Source: Nicotiana tabacum
Lineage: Eukaryota > Streptophyta > Magnoliopsida > Solanales > Solanaceae
NCBI RefSeq assembly: GCF_000715075.1
Contig: NC_134101.1
Coordinates: 29,951,322-30,015,321 of the forward strand
DNA length: 64,000 nucleotides
Reading direction: 5' to 3'
The notes beneath the pieces were generated by a model, which searched no databases, was not told where the DNA came from, and worked only from the letters and a program-made list of their open reading frames with translations. Below, piece after piece: positions 23,201 to 35,432 of this stretch; position 1 is the first letter of the stretch; every line of letters begins with the position of its first letter. Position numbers and translations under genes: made by a program.

Positions 23201-23918
23201 AACACCAGATGATAGAAGAAGCTAAAAAACCAGATTTTTCTAAGTTCAAAATCATCCCGTAGCCTATCCGAAACTCACCCGAGCCCTCGGGGTTCCAAAC
23301 CAAACGTGCATACAAGTCCTAAAACATCATACGAACTTGCTCGCGCGATCAAATCGCCAAAATAACACCTAGAATTACGAATCAGACACCAAATCAAAGG
23401 AAATTTTCAAGAAAGCTTTAAAACATATATTTTTACAATCGGACGTCCGAATCACGTCAAATCAACTCCGATTCTCATCAAATTCGGCAGACAAGTCATA
23501 AATATTATAGTGGACCTATACCGGGCTCCGAAACCAAAATACGGACCCGATGTCAATAATTCCAATATTAGTAATTTCTTAAAAATTATTAAGTTTTCAA
23601 GATTTTAATTTTTCTTTAAAATTCCATATCTTGAGCTAGGGACCTCAGAATTCGATTTCGGATATACGCCCAAGTCCCAAATCACGATACGGACTTACCG
23701 GAATTATCAAAATACTGATCCGGGTCCGTTTGCTCAAAATATTAATTAAAGCCAACTCAGTTGTGTTTTTAAAGCTCTATTTCACATTTTAATCCATTTT
23801 TTCACATAAAACCTTTCCGAAAAATTTTACGGAATGCTCACGCAAATCGAGGAATAATAAATGGTGCTTTACGAGGTCTTAAAACACAAAATTACTTATT
23901 AAATTTAAAGATGACACT

Positions 23919-25519
23919 TTAGGTCATCACATTCTCCACCTCTACAACAAATGTTCGTCCTCGAACGGAGTTAGAAAAAGTACCTGAGCTGGAGAAAAGG
24001 TGTGGATATTTACTCTGCATGTCCGACTCGGACTCCCAGGTAGATGCCTCTACCGGCTGACCTCTCCATTGCACCCGAACTGAAGGATAACTCTTAGACC
24101 TCAACTGTCGGACCTGCCGGGCTAAAATATCCACTGGCTCCTCATCGTAAGTCAAATCTTTGTCCAATTGGACTGAGCTGAAATCTAGCACATGGGACAG
24201 ATCACCATGATATTTTTGGAGCATAGACACATGAAACACCGGATGAACCGCTGATAAATTAGGTGGTAATTCAAGCTTGTGGTCTACTTCACCCATTCCT
24301 TCAAGAATTTCAAAGGGTCCGATATATCTAGGGCTCAACTTGCCCTTCTTTCCGAACCTCATTACACCTTTCATAGGTGAAACCCAGAGCAATATTCTTT
24401 CTCCAACCATGAATGCAATATCACGAACTTTACGGTCGACATAACTCTTTTGCCTAGACTGAGCTTTGTGAAGTCGATCCTGAACAGTCTTGACCTTATC
24501 CAAGGCATCCTGTACCAAATCGGTACCCAACAACCGAGCCTCTCCCGGTTCAAACTAACCAACTGGCGATCGGCATCGCCTTCTGTATAATGCCTCAAAT
24601 GAAGCCATCTGTATGCTCGACTGGTAGCTATTATTATAAGCAAACTCTGCAAGTGGCAAGAAATGATCCCAAGAACCTGCAAAGTCTATAACACAAGCGC
24701 AGAGCATATCTTCCAATATCTGAATAGTGCGCTCTGACTGTCCATCTATCTGTGGATGAAATGTTATACTCAACTCCACCCGCGTGCCTAACTCACGCTG
24801 TACAGCCCTCCAGAAGTGTGAGGTAAACTGCGTACCTCGATCTGAAATAATAGACACGGGCACACCGTGAAGGCGGACAATCTCACGAATGTAAATTTCA
24901 GCTAACCTCTCTGAAGAATAGGTAACTGCCACTGGAATGAAATGTGCTGACTTGGTCAACCTATCCACAATGACCCAAACTGCGTCAAATTTTCTAAGAG
25001 TCCGTGGGAGCCCAACAACAAAATCCGTAGTGATACGCTCCTACTTCCACTCAGGAATTTCTAGCTTCTGAAGCAAACCACCAGGTCTCTAATGCTCGTA
25101 CTTAACTTGCTGACAATTCAGACACTGAGCTACATATGCAACTATATCCTTTTTCATTCTCGTCCACCAATAATGTTGCCACAAATCTTGATACATTTTG
25201 GCGGTACCTGGATTAATAGAATACCTGGAACTGTGTGCTTCTTCAAGAATTAATTCACGAAGCCCATCCACATTAGGCACACAAATACGACCCTGCATTT
25301 GCAGAACCACATCTTCCCCCACAACAACCTGTTTGGCATCACCGTGCCGCACCGTATCCTTAAGGACAAGTAAGTGAGGATCATCATGCTGCCTCTCTCT
25401 AATGCGCTCATATAAAGAAGACCAAGCGACTGTGCAAGCTAGAACCCGACTGGGTTCTGAAATATCTAACCAAACGAAATGATTAGCCAAAGTCTGAACA
25501 TCTGCAGCTAATGGCCTCT
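23919..25519 (-). pseudogene. pol: Integrase and chromodomain of element 2
   Basis: One frame with several stops. The N-terminal zinc region reads EEAHSSRYSINPG and CLNCQQVKYEH. The second His position, normally in the IHPG motif, is Asn. The core follows: Asp in TTDFVVGL (after a stop near 25,020), Asp in SDRGTQF and Glu in DGQSERTIQ. A GPFEIL/AVHPVFHVSML C-terminal block follows, then a chromodomain (about 24,155-23,995; VRVQWRGQPVEASTWESE), which targets integration to marked chromatin. Stops sit near 25,086, 25,041 and 24,556. The frame runs through the PPT and ends with TAA at 23,919-23,921, inside the 3' LTR. Confidence 0.88.
23932..23943 (-). other. Polypurine tract of element 2
   Basis: The minus strand reads AGGTGGAGAA directly before the 3' LTR start TGTGATGACC. 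It primes plus-strand DNA. It is also read as codons of the pol frame. Confidence 0.75.
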
Positions 25520-27050
25520 CACCAACCGGAATATACGCAAGACTGCCCATACTCATAGCATTTCTACTCAAAGCATCGGCCATCACATTGGCCTTTCCGG
25601 GGTGATACAAAATGGTGATATCATAGTCTTTTAACAACTCCAACCATTTCTCTGCTTCAAATTAAGATCCTTTTGTTTGAACCGATACTGAAGGCTACGA
25701 TGATCAGTAAATACCTCACACGAGACACCGTAGAGGTAATGCCTCCAAATCTTCAGCGCATGAAAAATGGCTGCCAATTTTAAGTCATGAACAGGATAAT
25801 TCTTCTCGTGAATTTTCAATTGCCGCGGAGCATATGCAATTACCTTACCATCTTGCATTAATACTGCACCAAGCCCAATGTGAGATGCGTCATAATATAC
25901 TGTATATGATCCTGAACCTGTGGGTAATACCAACACTGGTGCCGTAGTCAAAGCAGTCTTGAGCTTCTAAAAGCTCAACTCACACTCGTCTGACTATCTG
26001 AATGGGACACCCTTCTGGGTTAGTCTGGTCAGTGTGCTTGCTATAGATGAAAACCCTTCCACGAACCGATGATAATAACTTGCTAAACCCAGAAAACTTT
26101 GGATCTCTGTAACTGAAGTAGGTCTAGGCCAATTCTGAACAGCCTCAATCTTTTTAGAATCCACCTTTATGCCTTCTGCTGATACCACATTCCCCAAAAA
26201 GGCAACTGAGTTTAACCAAAACTCAAATTTTGAAAACTTGGCATATAACTGATTATTCTTTAAAGTGTGAAGCACACTTCGAAGATGCTACTCATGCTCC
26301 TCTCGACTGCTGGAGTAAATTAAGATATCATCAATGAATACAACCTCAAAAAAGAGTTCAAATAATGCTTGAACACCTGATTCATCAAATCCATAAATGT
26401 TGCTGGGGCATTTGTCAACCCAAATGACATCACTAGGAATTCGTAATGCCCATACCAAGTTCGAAAAGCTATTTTAGGGACATCAGAGCCCTAATCTTCA
26501 ACTGATGGTAACCAGACCTCAAATCGATCTTTAAAAATACCTTGGCACCCTGAAGCTGATCAAATAAGTCATCAATTCTTGGCAGCGGATATTTGTTCTT
26601 GATAGTGGCCTTGTTCAACTGCCGATAGTCTATACACATCCGCACAGAGCCATTTTTCTTCTTTACAAATAATACTGGTGCACCCCAGGGTGAGACACTA
26701 GGCCTAATGAATCCCTGATCAAGCAAGTCTTGTAACTGCTCTTTCAATTCTTTCAACTCTGGCGGGGCCATACAGTATGGTGGAATAGAAATGGGCTGAG
26801 TGCCCGGAGCCAAATCAATACAGAAGTCAATATTTCTGTCGTGTGGCATTCCCGACAAATCTGCAGGAAATACTTCTGGAAATTCACGAACAACTGGCAC
26901 TGAGTCCATAGAAGGGACATCCGCACTGGGATCTCGAATATAAGCCAAATAGGCTAGACACCCTTTCTCTACCATACGCCGAGCTTTCATATAAGAAATA
27001 ACCCTGCTCCCAGAATGGCCAAGAGTTCATTTCCACTCTAACCGAGGTAA
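25520..27050 (-). pseudogene. pol: Reverse transcriptase and RNase H of element 2
   Basis: The RT start is intact over 26,990-26,500 ([53 protein letters not shown]). A one-base loss near 26,490 then shifts the frame. The catalytic FIDDILIY lies near 26,320 in the new frame. Then come the thumb ([13 protein letters not shown]) and RNase H ([20 protein letters not shown], with its Asp present; [10 protein letters not shown]). Stops are at about 26,287, 25,998 and 25,967. Near 25,650 the frame shifts again before ITILYHPGKANVMADALSR. Confidence 0.88.
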
Positions 27051-27420
27051 CCCCGGCATAGCTAGGGTCACTGTCTTGGCATGACAATCCAATATAGCAT
27101 GATAAGGGGACAGCTAATCCATACCCAAGATGACATCAAAATCTACCATATCAAAAAGTAGAAGATCCACATAGTCTCAAGATTACCAATAGTAACCACA
27201 CACGAATGATAGACATGATATACTACAATAGAGTCTCCCACCGGTGTAGATACACACAGAAGCACTCAGAGAATCACAAGGCACAACCAGATATGAAGCA
27301 AAATAGGAGGACACATAGGAATAAGTAGATCCTGGATCAAATAGAACTGAAGCATCTCTATGAAAAACTAGAATAATACCTGTGATCACAGCATCAGATG
27401 ACTCGGCCTCAGGCCTAGCT
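27051..27420 (-). pseudogene. Protease of element 2
   Basis: An RVP_2-type aspartic protease. The active site FDPGSTYSYVSSYF (about 27,345-27,304) keeps Asp and Gly. The flap region is broken by a frameshift near 27,235 and stops at about 27,181 and 27,115. The DFDVILGMD motif near 27,135 marks the end of the fold. Confidence 0.8.
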
Positions 27421-29022
27421 GGAAAAGCATAAAATTGGGGCTGGGCCCCACGACTCTGAACTGCGTCTCTGGGACGGCCTCTAACTGGCTGGCCTCCACC
27501 TCTAACGGTCTGACCTCCACCTCTAATGGTCTGACCTCCACCTCTAATAGCCTGACCTCCACCTCTAGCTGACTGGCCCCTACCTCTAGCTTGCTGAGCT
27601 GGCGGTGACACAACCGGTGCCGGTATGATGGCACGAGAATCTTGTCGAGATCTGTTACTCACCAATCTAGGGCAATACCTCCTGATGTGACCAATGTTCC
27701 CACACTCATAACACCCATCCTGATGTCGTGGCTGCTAAAGCTGAAGCTGACCGAGATGGGACAGATAACCACTGTAGTAACTCTGGAGTGGTGGTACACT
27801 GATAGGAGTTAAATGTGCACTAAATGTTGGCAGCCCACAGTAAGGCATAATAGGACCGTGACTCTCTAAAGCACTGGGAGATGCATGAAGTGCTGAATGA
27901 AACGGTCTGGGAGGATGACCCCTACCAAAATTACCCCTTCCTTCAGACGAGGCACCACTGAAACCATTGAATTGACGATGCCTCTTATCAGACCTCTGCC
28001 CTCTCTTCCTGTGCAAGAACCATCTCGATCCTCCTTGCGACATTAGCAGCCGCCTGAAAAGAAATCTCACTTCCGGTCTCTTTGGCCATCTGAAGTCTGA
28101 TAGGGTGAGTGAGTCCCTCAATAAACCTCCTCACTCTCTCTCCCTCCGTAGGTAGTAAAAAGAGAGCATAACGAGCCAAATCCACAAAACGGGACTCATA
28201 CTGAGTAACAGTCATACTGCCCTGCTGTAGACACTGAAATTACTTGCGGGATTCCTCTCTCAGTGTGATAGGGAGGAACTTTTCCAGAAATAGCCGAGAG
28301 AACTGCTCCCATGTAAGTGCAGGAGATCCAACTGGTCTGGTCAATGTATAATCTCTCCACCATCTCTTGGCGGAACCCGTCATCTGAAATACAGCAAAAT
28401 CAACCCCATTGGTCTCAACTATACCCATGTTCCGCAGCACCTCATGACAGCGTTCAAGATAATCCTGTGGGTCCTCAGAAGGTGTACCACTAAAGTGAAC
28501 TGGAAAGAGATTGGTAAACTTATCCAGTCTCAATAAGGCCTCAAAAGACATGGCGGGCCTATCACCGATCTGTGCCGCAACAACTGGTTAAACTACCCTA
28601 ACTGGCGGGGCTGTTGGAGCCTGATTCTGGGGAGCCATCTGCTCCGGAGCGAGAGTAGTGGGAGTTTGTGCTCCTCCCCCAACATGTGAAACGACTGGTG
28701 CCATTGGAAATGTACCATTCTGGGCCACGCCCTCCATAAGACTCACCAAACGGACTAGAGCATCCTGAAGCACTGGAGTGGCTATGAATACTTCCGGGAC
28801 ATGAACTGGTCCAACTGGTACATTCTGAACTGGAACCTCCTCCTGAAGGTCCATCTCAGGTTCTACAACAGGTGCAGCTGCTCGAGCTCTGGACTGAGCT
28901 CTACCTCAGCCTCTGCCTCGGCCTCTAGCACGACCTCGACCTCGACCTCTACCCCTGGCCATAGTTGCCCCCGGGGGTTCTAGTCCCTAACCATCGGTAG
29001 AGGTATTATGTTTTCTCACCAT
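27421..29022 (-). pseudogene. gag: gag of element 2
   Basis: The start ATG is at 29,022, about 190 bp after the PBS; the twelfth codon is TAG (28,987-28,989). An Arg-Gly run (ARGRGRGRGRARGRGRGRG-like) follows. The gag core lies at 28,551-28,015 (FPVHFSGTPSEDPQDYLERC; WWRDYTLTRP; YESRFVDLARYA). A frameshift near 28,010 moves to the frame of the Gly/Arg-rich tail. The zinc knuckle CYECGNIGHIRRYC is at about 27,715-27,674. After it comes a tandem RGGGQ repeat (27,590-27,480). Other stops are near 28,585, 28,240 and 27,735. Confidence 0.85.
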
Positions 29023-29209
29023 CTGCGAGAGAATAAGAGTAGAATGGTTCAATCATCGCTGATAGAATAAAATCGCATGACAGAATAAGAAAGAAATGAT
29101 ATTGTTCCTAAACTTCATAGCCTCTGAGAGATAAGTACAGACGTCTCCGTACCGATCCTTCAGACTCTACTAAGCTTGCTCGTGACTCGTGAGACCTATG
29201 TAACCTAGT

Positions 29210-29221
29210 GCTTTGATACCA
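29210..29221 (-). other. PBS of element 2 (tRNA-iMet)
   Basis: The minus strand reads TGGTATCAAAGC, one mismatch from the standard TGGTATCAGAGC, two bases after the 5' LTR end. Confidence 0.85.
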
Positions 29222-29860
29222 ACTGTCACGACCCGAAATTCCCACCTTCGGACCGTGATGGCGCCTAACATTTCAATTTCTAGGCATGCCAACGTTAGAA
29301 TAATATTATCTATTTTTAAAATAATTTTTAAATTTATTAATAATCAAAGAAACAAATGCGGAAGTAAGGTCTGAAATATAGTGATTAATCCATAAAACAA
29401 CGTTGTCTAAATACCATCCCAGAATTGGTATCACAAGGCACGAGCTTCTAGAATAATACAAATAAAGGTCTGAATAAAATAAAGCTGTTTGGAAATAAAC
29501 ACACAGCTAAAGTAAAATAGACGGGGACTTCAGAACTGCAGACGCCATGCAGTTATACCTCAAGTCTCCTCTGAATAGCTGAAATCCGAGCAAGTCTATG
29601 GTACGCCGCTAGGACCAACTCCAAAATCTGCACAAGAAGTGCAGAGTGTAGTATCAGTACAACCGACCCCATGTATTGGTAAGTGTTGAGCCTAACCTCG
29701 ACGAAGTAGTGACGAGGCTAAGGTGGTTCACTTAAATTAACCTGTACGCAATATTAATAACAATAACAAATAATAGAAATAAATCGGGTAACTCACTTAT
29801 AATAATTGAAGCCAACTCAGTAGTTATAATCCATTATAATTTCAACCAATTCTGTTGCAG

Positions 29861-30310
29861 CGTGCAACCCGCTCTCACAATATATTCACATTCAATTCTG
29901 TTGCAGCGTGCAACCCGCTCTCCCAATATTTTCCTTTTAATCAAGTCTGTCATATATTTATTTCAATCAAGTATATATATAGACTTTTAAATAAGTCTGT
30001 TGCGGCGTGCAATCCGATCCCCCAATATTGACTTTTAATAAGTCTGTTGTGGCGTGCAACCCGATCCTCACAATATATTCACTTTCGGTTCTGTTGCGGC
30101 GTGCAACCCGCTCCTCCAATATATTCATTTTAATCAAGTCTGCCATATATTTATTTCAATCAAGTATATATGTATAGACTTTTAAATAAGTCTGTCATAT
30201 ATTTATTTCAATCAAGTATATATATAGACTTTTAAATAAGTCTGTTGCGGCGTGCAATCCGATCCTCCAATATTGACTTTTAATAAGTCTGTTGCGACGT
30301 GCAACCCGAT
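29861..30310 (-). repeat. Hairpin minisatellite in the element 2 5' LTR
   Basis: Seven copies of GTTGC(G/A)GCGTGCAA(C/T). The segment with CATATATTTATTTCAATCAA occurs three times, one more than in the 3' LTR, so the arrays differ in length within one element. Confidence 0.85.
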
Positions 30311-31318
30311 CCTTCAATATATCCATTTCAATCAATTCTTATAGAAGAAATTACCCCAATAAATGCAACAATTAATATAAAATTATAAGACAACAAGCAT
30401 TCAATAATTGTGATTTAATTATGAAACAAACAATGACAAATAGCAAATTATTATGGAAATCAGGGAGAAAATAGGCAGTTTAATATTTAATATGCTAAAT
30501 ATCAATTAACAATTAAAACACATAATTCAAATAACATGTAACAATTAATGCAGGAATTCAAGAATTAATATATGACAAAGAATAGGAGAGAAATAATTAT
30601 TATAATAATTAATTTATGATTTAAAATAATTTATAATTTTTCAAGTAAGCAGACAAACAATTAATTTGACGACGTATAGACACTCGTCACCTCGTCTATA
30701 CGCCGTTCACATGCAATTCGCATAACAAATAATTTAAGGGTTCTATTCCCTCAAGTCAAGGTTAACCACGACACTTACATCGCTTTGCAAATTCCAATCA
30801 ATTATTCAACCACAACTTTTCCTTTTAAATTTGCCTCCGAAAGCTTCAAATCCATTCACAAACAATTCGATATATTCAATACTAATCATAGGAATTAATT
30901 CCATATGAATTTATAAATTTTTCGGATAAAAATCCAAAATTCATTAAAATATTCGACAGTGGGACCCACATCTCAAATCCCAAATAAACTTGCGAAATCC
31001 GAACTTCTGTTCCGATACGAGTTCAACCATACAAAAATTGTCCAATTCCGATATCAAATGGACCTTCAAATCTTAATTTTTCGTTTTTGGAAGATTTTAT
31101 AAATATCTGATTTTTCTTCCATAAATTCACGGATTCATGATATAAATGAGTATGAAATCATGAAACCTAATCCATATAGGATAAGGAATACTTACCTCAA
31201 TATTTTCCCATGAAAATCGCCCAAAAATCGCCTTACCCGAGCTCAAAAATTGGAAATGGTTGAAAATGGGTCGAAACTCCATTTCCAGAACTTAAGTTCT
31301 GTTTTTCAAATTTTTACT

Positions 31319-31710
31319 CATCGCGATCGCGGAAATTCGTTCGCGATCGCGTAGAACAACTTTGCCCAAATTTATTTTACTCTTCGTGATCGCGGAAATT
31401 GCTTCGCGATCGCGAAGCACATTTTTGCACAGGCTGCCACTTTACTCTACGCGAACGCGACATCACACACGCGAACGCGAAGCATAACCCCACAGACCTA
31501 CGCGATCGCGAACCGTTTGATGTGAACGCGAAGAACAAATTTGAGTACCCCAACTTCTGCCTCATTTCCTCTTCGCGAACGCGAAGCTTTACACTTCGAC
31601 CCTTCGCGAACGCATGCCCTCGGTAGCAAACGCGAAGCACAATTATGCCAGTCCAAATTTCCTCTTCGCAATCACAGGAATGGCTTCGCGATTGCGAAGA
31701 ATAAAACATC
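31319..31710. repeat. CpG-word array in the element 2 5' LTR
   Basis: Same order of words as at 22,816-23,200, with several CG to TG or CA changes. It includes the 18-bp palindrome GCTTCGCGATCGCGAAGC at 31,401-31,418. Confidence 0.9.
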
Positions 31711-32258
31711 AGATGACAGTAGAAGCTAAAAAACAGATTTTTCTATGTTCAAAATCATCTCGTAGCCTATCCGAAACTCACTCGAGCCCTCGGGGTTCCA
31801 AACCAAACGTGCATACAAGTCCTAAAACATCATACGAACTTGCTCGCGTGATCAAATCACCAAAATAACACCTAGAATTACGAATCAGACACCAAATCAA
31901 AGAAAATTTTCAAGAAAGCTTTAAAACTTATATTTTTACAATCGGACGTCCGAATCACATCAAATCAACTCCGATTCTCACCAAATTTGGCAAACAAGTC
32001 ATAAATATTATAGTGGACCCATACCGGGCTCCGAAACCAAAATACGAACCCGAGGTCAATAAATCCAATATCAGTAATTTCTTAAAAATTATTAAGTTTT
32101 CAAGCTTTTAATTTTTCTTCAAAATTCCATATCTCGCGCTAGGGACCTCAGAATTCGATTCCGGGCATACGCCCAAGTCCCAAATCACGATAGGGACCTA
32201 CCGAAATTGTCAGAATACTGATCCGGATTCGTTTGCTCAAAATGTTGACTAAAGTCAA

Positions 32259-32744
32259 GCTTAGGAAGAAATGCTAGCTGAACTTGCGGAGGATGGTGCT
32301 TCGCCCGAAAGCGGTGATGACCAAGCTTCTTTTCCGCCACCACCAACGGAAATTCCTCCGGACCTTGAAGGATTTATGAAATTTATAAGAGATACCATGT
32401 AACTTGTATGAACAAAAATTAATATGTAACTTGTATTTTGGAACATCTTGATTAGTTTCTTTTTCTTCTCAATGGTGGTATTAACACCTTGTTGTGCTCA
32501 TTCCATAGGGGGAGGAAGACTAAGAAATATATTTCCATGTATGTTTAATTCTATAATAAAATTATAACGCATTGCTTTGAATATCTCTTTACAATATTTT
32601 TGTCTTTAAATTTGAATTAAAATATTTATTACATAATTATATAATATATTTTATAAGGAATTGCCTTAGATATATTTATTATCATTTTTTTCTCAAACTT
32701 CTATAAAATATTTTTAAAAAAATAGAAAGTATCTGTTGGGCCCA
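32259..32744 (+). pseudogene. C-terminal coding exon of unknown gene, possibly hAT transposase
   Basis: An open frame on the + strand from about 32,265 to TAA at 32,400-32,402 encodes an acidic, Pro-rich tail: EEMLAELAEDGASPESGDDQ, then FPPPPTEIPPDLEGFMKFIR. It is followed by AT-rich sequence resembling a 3' UTR, to about 32,744. It is not LTR sequence. The upstream part of the gene is missing because the LTR of element 2 abuts it. Orientation and place suit a hAT transposase end whose other end lies at 20,317, but I see no catalytic motif to prove it. Confidence 0.4.
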
Positions 32745-34809
32745 TTTTTAATAAGTCTGTTGCGGCGTGCAACCCGATCCTCCAATATAGACTTTTAATA
32801 AGTCTGTTGCAGCGTGCAACCCGATCCTCCAATATATTCATTTACCAATTCTTATAGAAGGAATTTCCCCAATAAATGCAATAATTAATATGAAATTATA
32901 AGACAACAAGCATACAATAATTACGATTTATTCATGAAATAGACAATGTCAAATAGCAAATTATCATAGAAATCAGGGAGAAAATAGGCAGTTTAATATT
33001 TAATATGCTAAATGTCAAATAACAATTAAGACACATAATTCAAGTAGCATGTAACAATTAATTCAGAAATTCAAGAATTAATATTTGGCAAAGAATAGGA
33101 GATAAACAATTATTATAATAGTTAATTCTTAATTTAAAATAATTTATAATTTTTCAAGTAATTATGCAAACAACTAATTTGACGATGTTTAGACACTCGT
33201 CACCTCGCCTATACTTCGTTCACATGCATTTCACATAACAAATAATTTAAGGGTTATATTCCCTCAAGTCAAGGTTAACCACGACACTTATCTCTCTTTG
33301 CAAATTTCAATCAATTACTCAACCACCATTTTTCCTTTTAAGTTTGCCTCTGAAATCTTCAAATCTATTCACAAACAATTCGATATATTCAATACAAATC
33401 ATAGGAATTAATTTCATATGAATTTATAAATTTTTCGGAATAAAATCCGAAATTTATTAAAATATTCGGCAGTGGGACCCACGTCTCAAATCCCGAAAAA
33501 ACTCACGAAATCCGAACACCCGTTCCGATACGAGTTCAACCATATAAAATTTGTCCAATTGCGATATCAAATGGACCTTCAAATCTTAATTCTTTTCGTT
33601 TTTGGGAAGTTTTACAAAAAATCCAATTTCTTCCATCTAAATCCGAAATAAATGATGAATATAGACTTAGATTTATGAAATACAATCACTATATGATAAA
33701 GAACACTTACCCAGTTCGAAATCATGAAAAACTCTTTTGAAATCACCCCTAAGCCGAGTTATAATTGAGGGTTTGTGAAAAATGGGAAAAATCCCGTTTT
33801 GATTATGTTTTAAGTCACAATGGTCAGTCCTTCTTCGCGTTCGCGTTCGCGATGAGTAGCAACACGTGGCTTTCGCGTTCGCGAGTCCTCCTACGTGTTC
33901 GCGAAGGCTTTTTCCCCCTTGGACTTCGCGTTCGCGTGCCAGTGCTCGTGTTCGCGTATAAGGACAACTGACCCCTCCCTCAAGCCTCTAAAGCTTCGCG
34001 TTCGCGTTGAGCTGGTCGCGTTCGCGAAGGGTAAAGTCCCCATAGCATCGCGTTCACGAAGAAGAAAAATTTGGCCAGCTCAGTTTGCTCTTCGCGTTCG
34101 CGAGAGTACATTCGCGAACGCGATGAAGGAAATTCCAGAAGCCCAAAGTCTGCAGAAAACCAGATTTCCTAAGTCCGATATCATCCCGTGGCCTATCCGA
34201 AACTCACCCGAGCCCTCGGGGCTCCAATTCAAACATCCACACAAGTCCTAAAACATCATACGAACTTGCTCGCGTGATCAAATCGCCAAAATAACACCTA
34301 GAACTATAAATCAGACACCAAATCAAAGGAAGTTTTCAAGAAAACTTTAAAACTTATATTTTTACAACCGAACGTCTGAATTACGTCAAATCAACTCCGA
34401 TTCTCACCAAATTCGGCAGACAAGTCATAAATATTATAGTGGACCTATACCGGGCTCCGAAATCAAAATACAGACCCGAGGTCAATAACTCCAACATCAG
34501 TAATTTTTTAGAAATCATTATGCTTTCAAGCTTTTAATATTTCATCAAAATTTTATATCTCGGGCTAGGGACCTCGGAATTCGATTCCGAGCATACGCCC
34601 AAGTCCCAAATCACAATACGGACCTACCGGAATTATCAAAGCACTGATCTTTGTTCGTTTGTTCAAAATGTTGACCAAAGTCAACTTAGTTCAGTTTTAA
34701 AGCTCTATTTCACATTTTAATCCATTTTTTAACATAAAAACTTTTCGGAAAATTTTACGGACTGTGCACGCAAGTCGAGGAATGATAAATAGTGCTTTTT
34801 GAGGTCTTA
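32745..34809 (-). repeat. LTR fragment of the element 2/3 family
   Basis: It begins within the hairpin minisatellite (TTTTAATAAGTCTGTTGCGG) and runs to GAGGTCTTAC, about 50 bp short of the LTR end. It is almost the same sequence as 35,450-37,505, including start point and rare variants. It contains a GCGTTCGCG-type word array at about 33,832-34,123. Confidence 0.85.
33832..34123. repeat. CpG-word array (GCGTTCGCG type)
   Basis: About ten words such as TTCGCGTTCGCGTTCGCGAT and TTCGCGTTCGCGAGAG. The ORF at 33,895-34,251 is an artefact of this array. Confidence 0.9.
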
Positions 34810-35432
34810 CAAGTAGCAATTAATTATAAAAATTAAGGAGGAAATAGGCAATTTAATAATTAGTATGCTAAATGTCAAGTAGCAATTAAGTCACATAAAT
34901 TGAATAAGCACGTAGTAATTATAGCATGGATTCAAGGCATAATTGTGATGACCCAAAATGTCATCTTTAAATTTAATAAGTAATTCTGTATTTTAAGACC
35001 TCGAAAAGCACCATTTATCATTCCTCTAATTGCGTGCTCAGTCCATACAATTTTCCTAAAAATTTTATGTGAAAAATGGATTAAAATGTGAAATAGAGCC
35101 TTAAAACTCAAATGAGTTAACTTTGGTCAACATCTTGAGCAAACAAAACCGTATCAGTGTTTTTACAATTCCGGTACGCCCGTATCGTGATTTGGGACTT
35201 GGGCGTATGTCCGGAATCGAATTCCGAGGTCCCTAGCCCGAGATATGGAATTTTGATGAAAAATTAAAAGCTTGAAAGTTTAATGATTTTTAAGAAATTA
35301 CTGATGTTGGATTTATTGACCTCGGGTCCGTATTTTGATTCCGGAGCCCAGTATAGGACATTTTTGGACTTGGAAAAAACTACAAAAATCTGCTTCTAGT
35401 ATCCTTCTCCGCGTTCATGAGAGGGGGCTCGC
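34810..35432 (+). repeat. Rearranged LTR pieces, one in inverted orientation
   Basis: 34,810-34,943 resembles internal LTR sequence (minus orientation, AGGAGGAAATAGGCAATTTA). From 34,944 the + strand reads TGTGATGACCCAAAATGTCA, the true LTR start, and follows the + orientation to the first CpG words at about 35,430, with a deletion near 35,360. At 35,433 it joins minus-orientation LTR. The result is a head-to-inside inverted junction. Confidence 0.75.

Larger units (their letters stand above)
20779..23931 (-). repeat. 3' LTR of element 2 (about 3.15 kb)
   Basis: The right end reads GGTCATCACA, directly before the PPT. The left end is a decayed form (TTACATGACTCG) of the TGTCACGACCCG seen at 29,224 and 42,583. 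Inside, from right to left, lie a CpG-word array, two GTAAGT donor-like sites, a hairpin minisatellite and the conserved GTATCAGTACAACC block (about 21,206). Confidence 0.85.
20779..32258 (-). mobile_element. Element 2: Tekay/Del-like chromovirus, 5' LTR truncated
   Basis: On the minus strand: 5' LTR (29,224-32,258, distal end missing), iMet-type PBS, gag, protease, RT, RNase H, integrase with chromodomain, PPT and 3' LTR (20,779-23,931). The domain order and the C-terminal chromodomain place it in the Tekay clade of Ty3-gypsy. Coding parts fall in three frames with many stops. The distal 5' LTR is cut at about 32,258, so no target duplication can be checked. Confidence 0.9.
29224..32258 (-). 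repeat. 5' LTR of element 2, distal end missing
   Basis: It starts on the + strand TGTCACGACCCGAAATTCCC and follows the other LTRs to AAAGTCAA at about 32,258. The last 180-200 bp found in other copies are absent. It shares the GCGATCGCG-rich word array with the 3' LTR of the same element, supporting their pairing. Confidence 0.85.
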
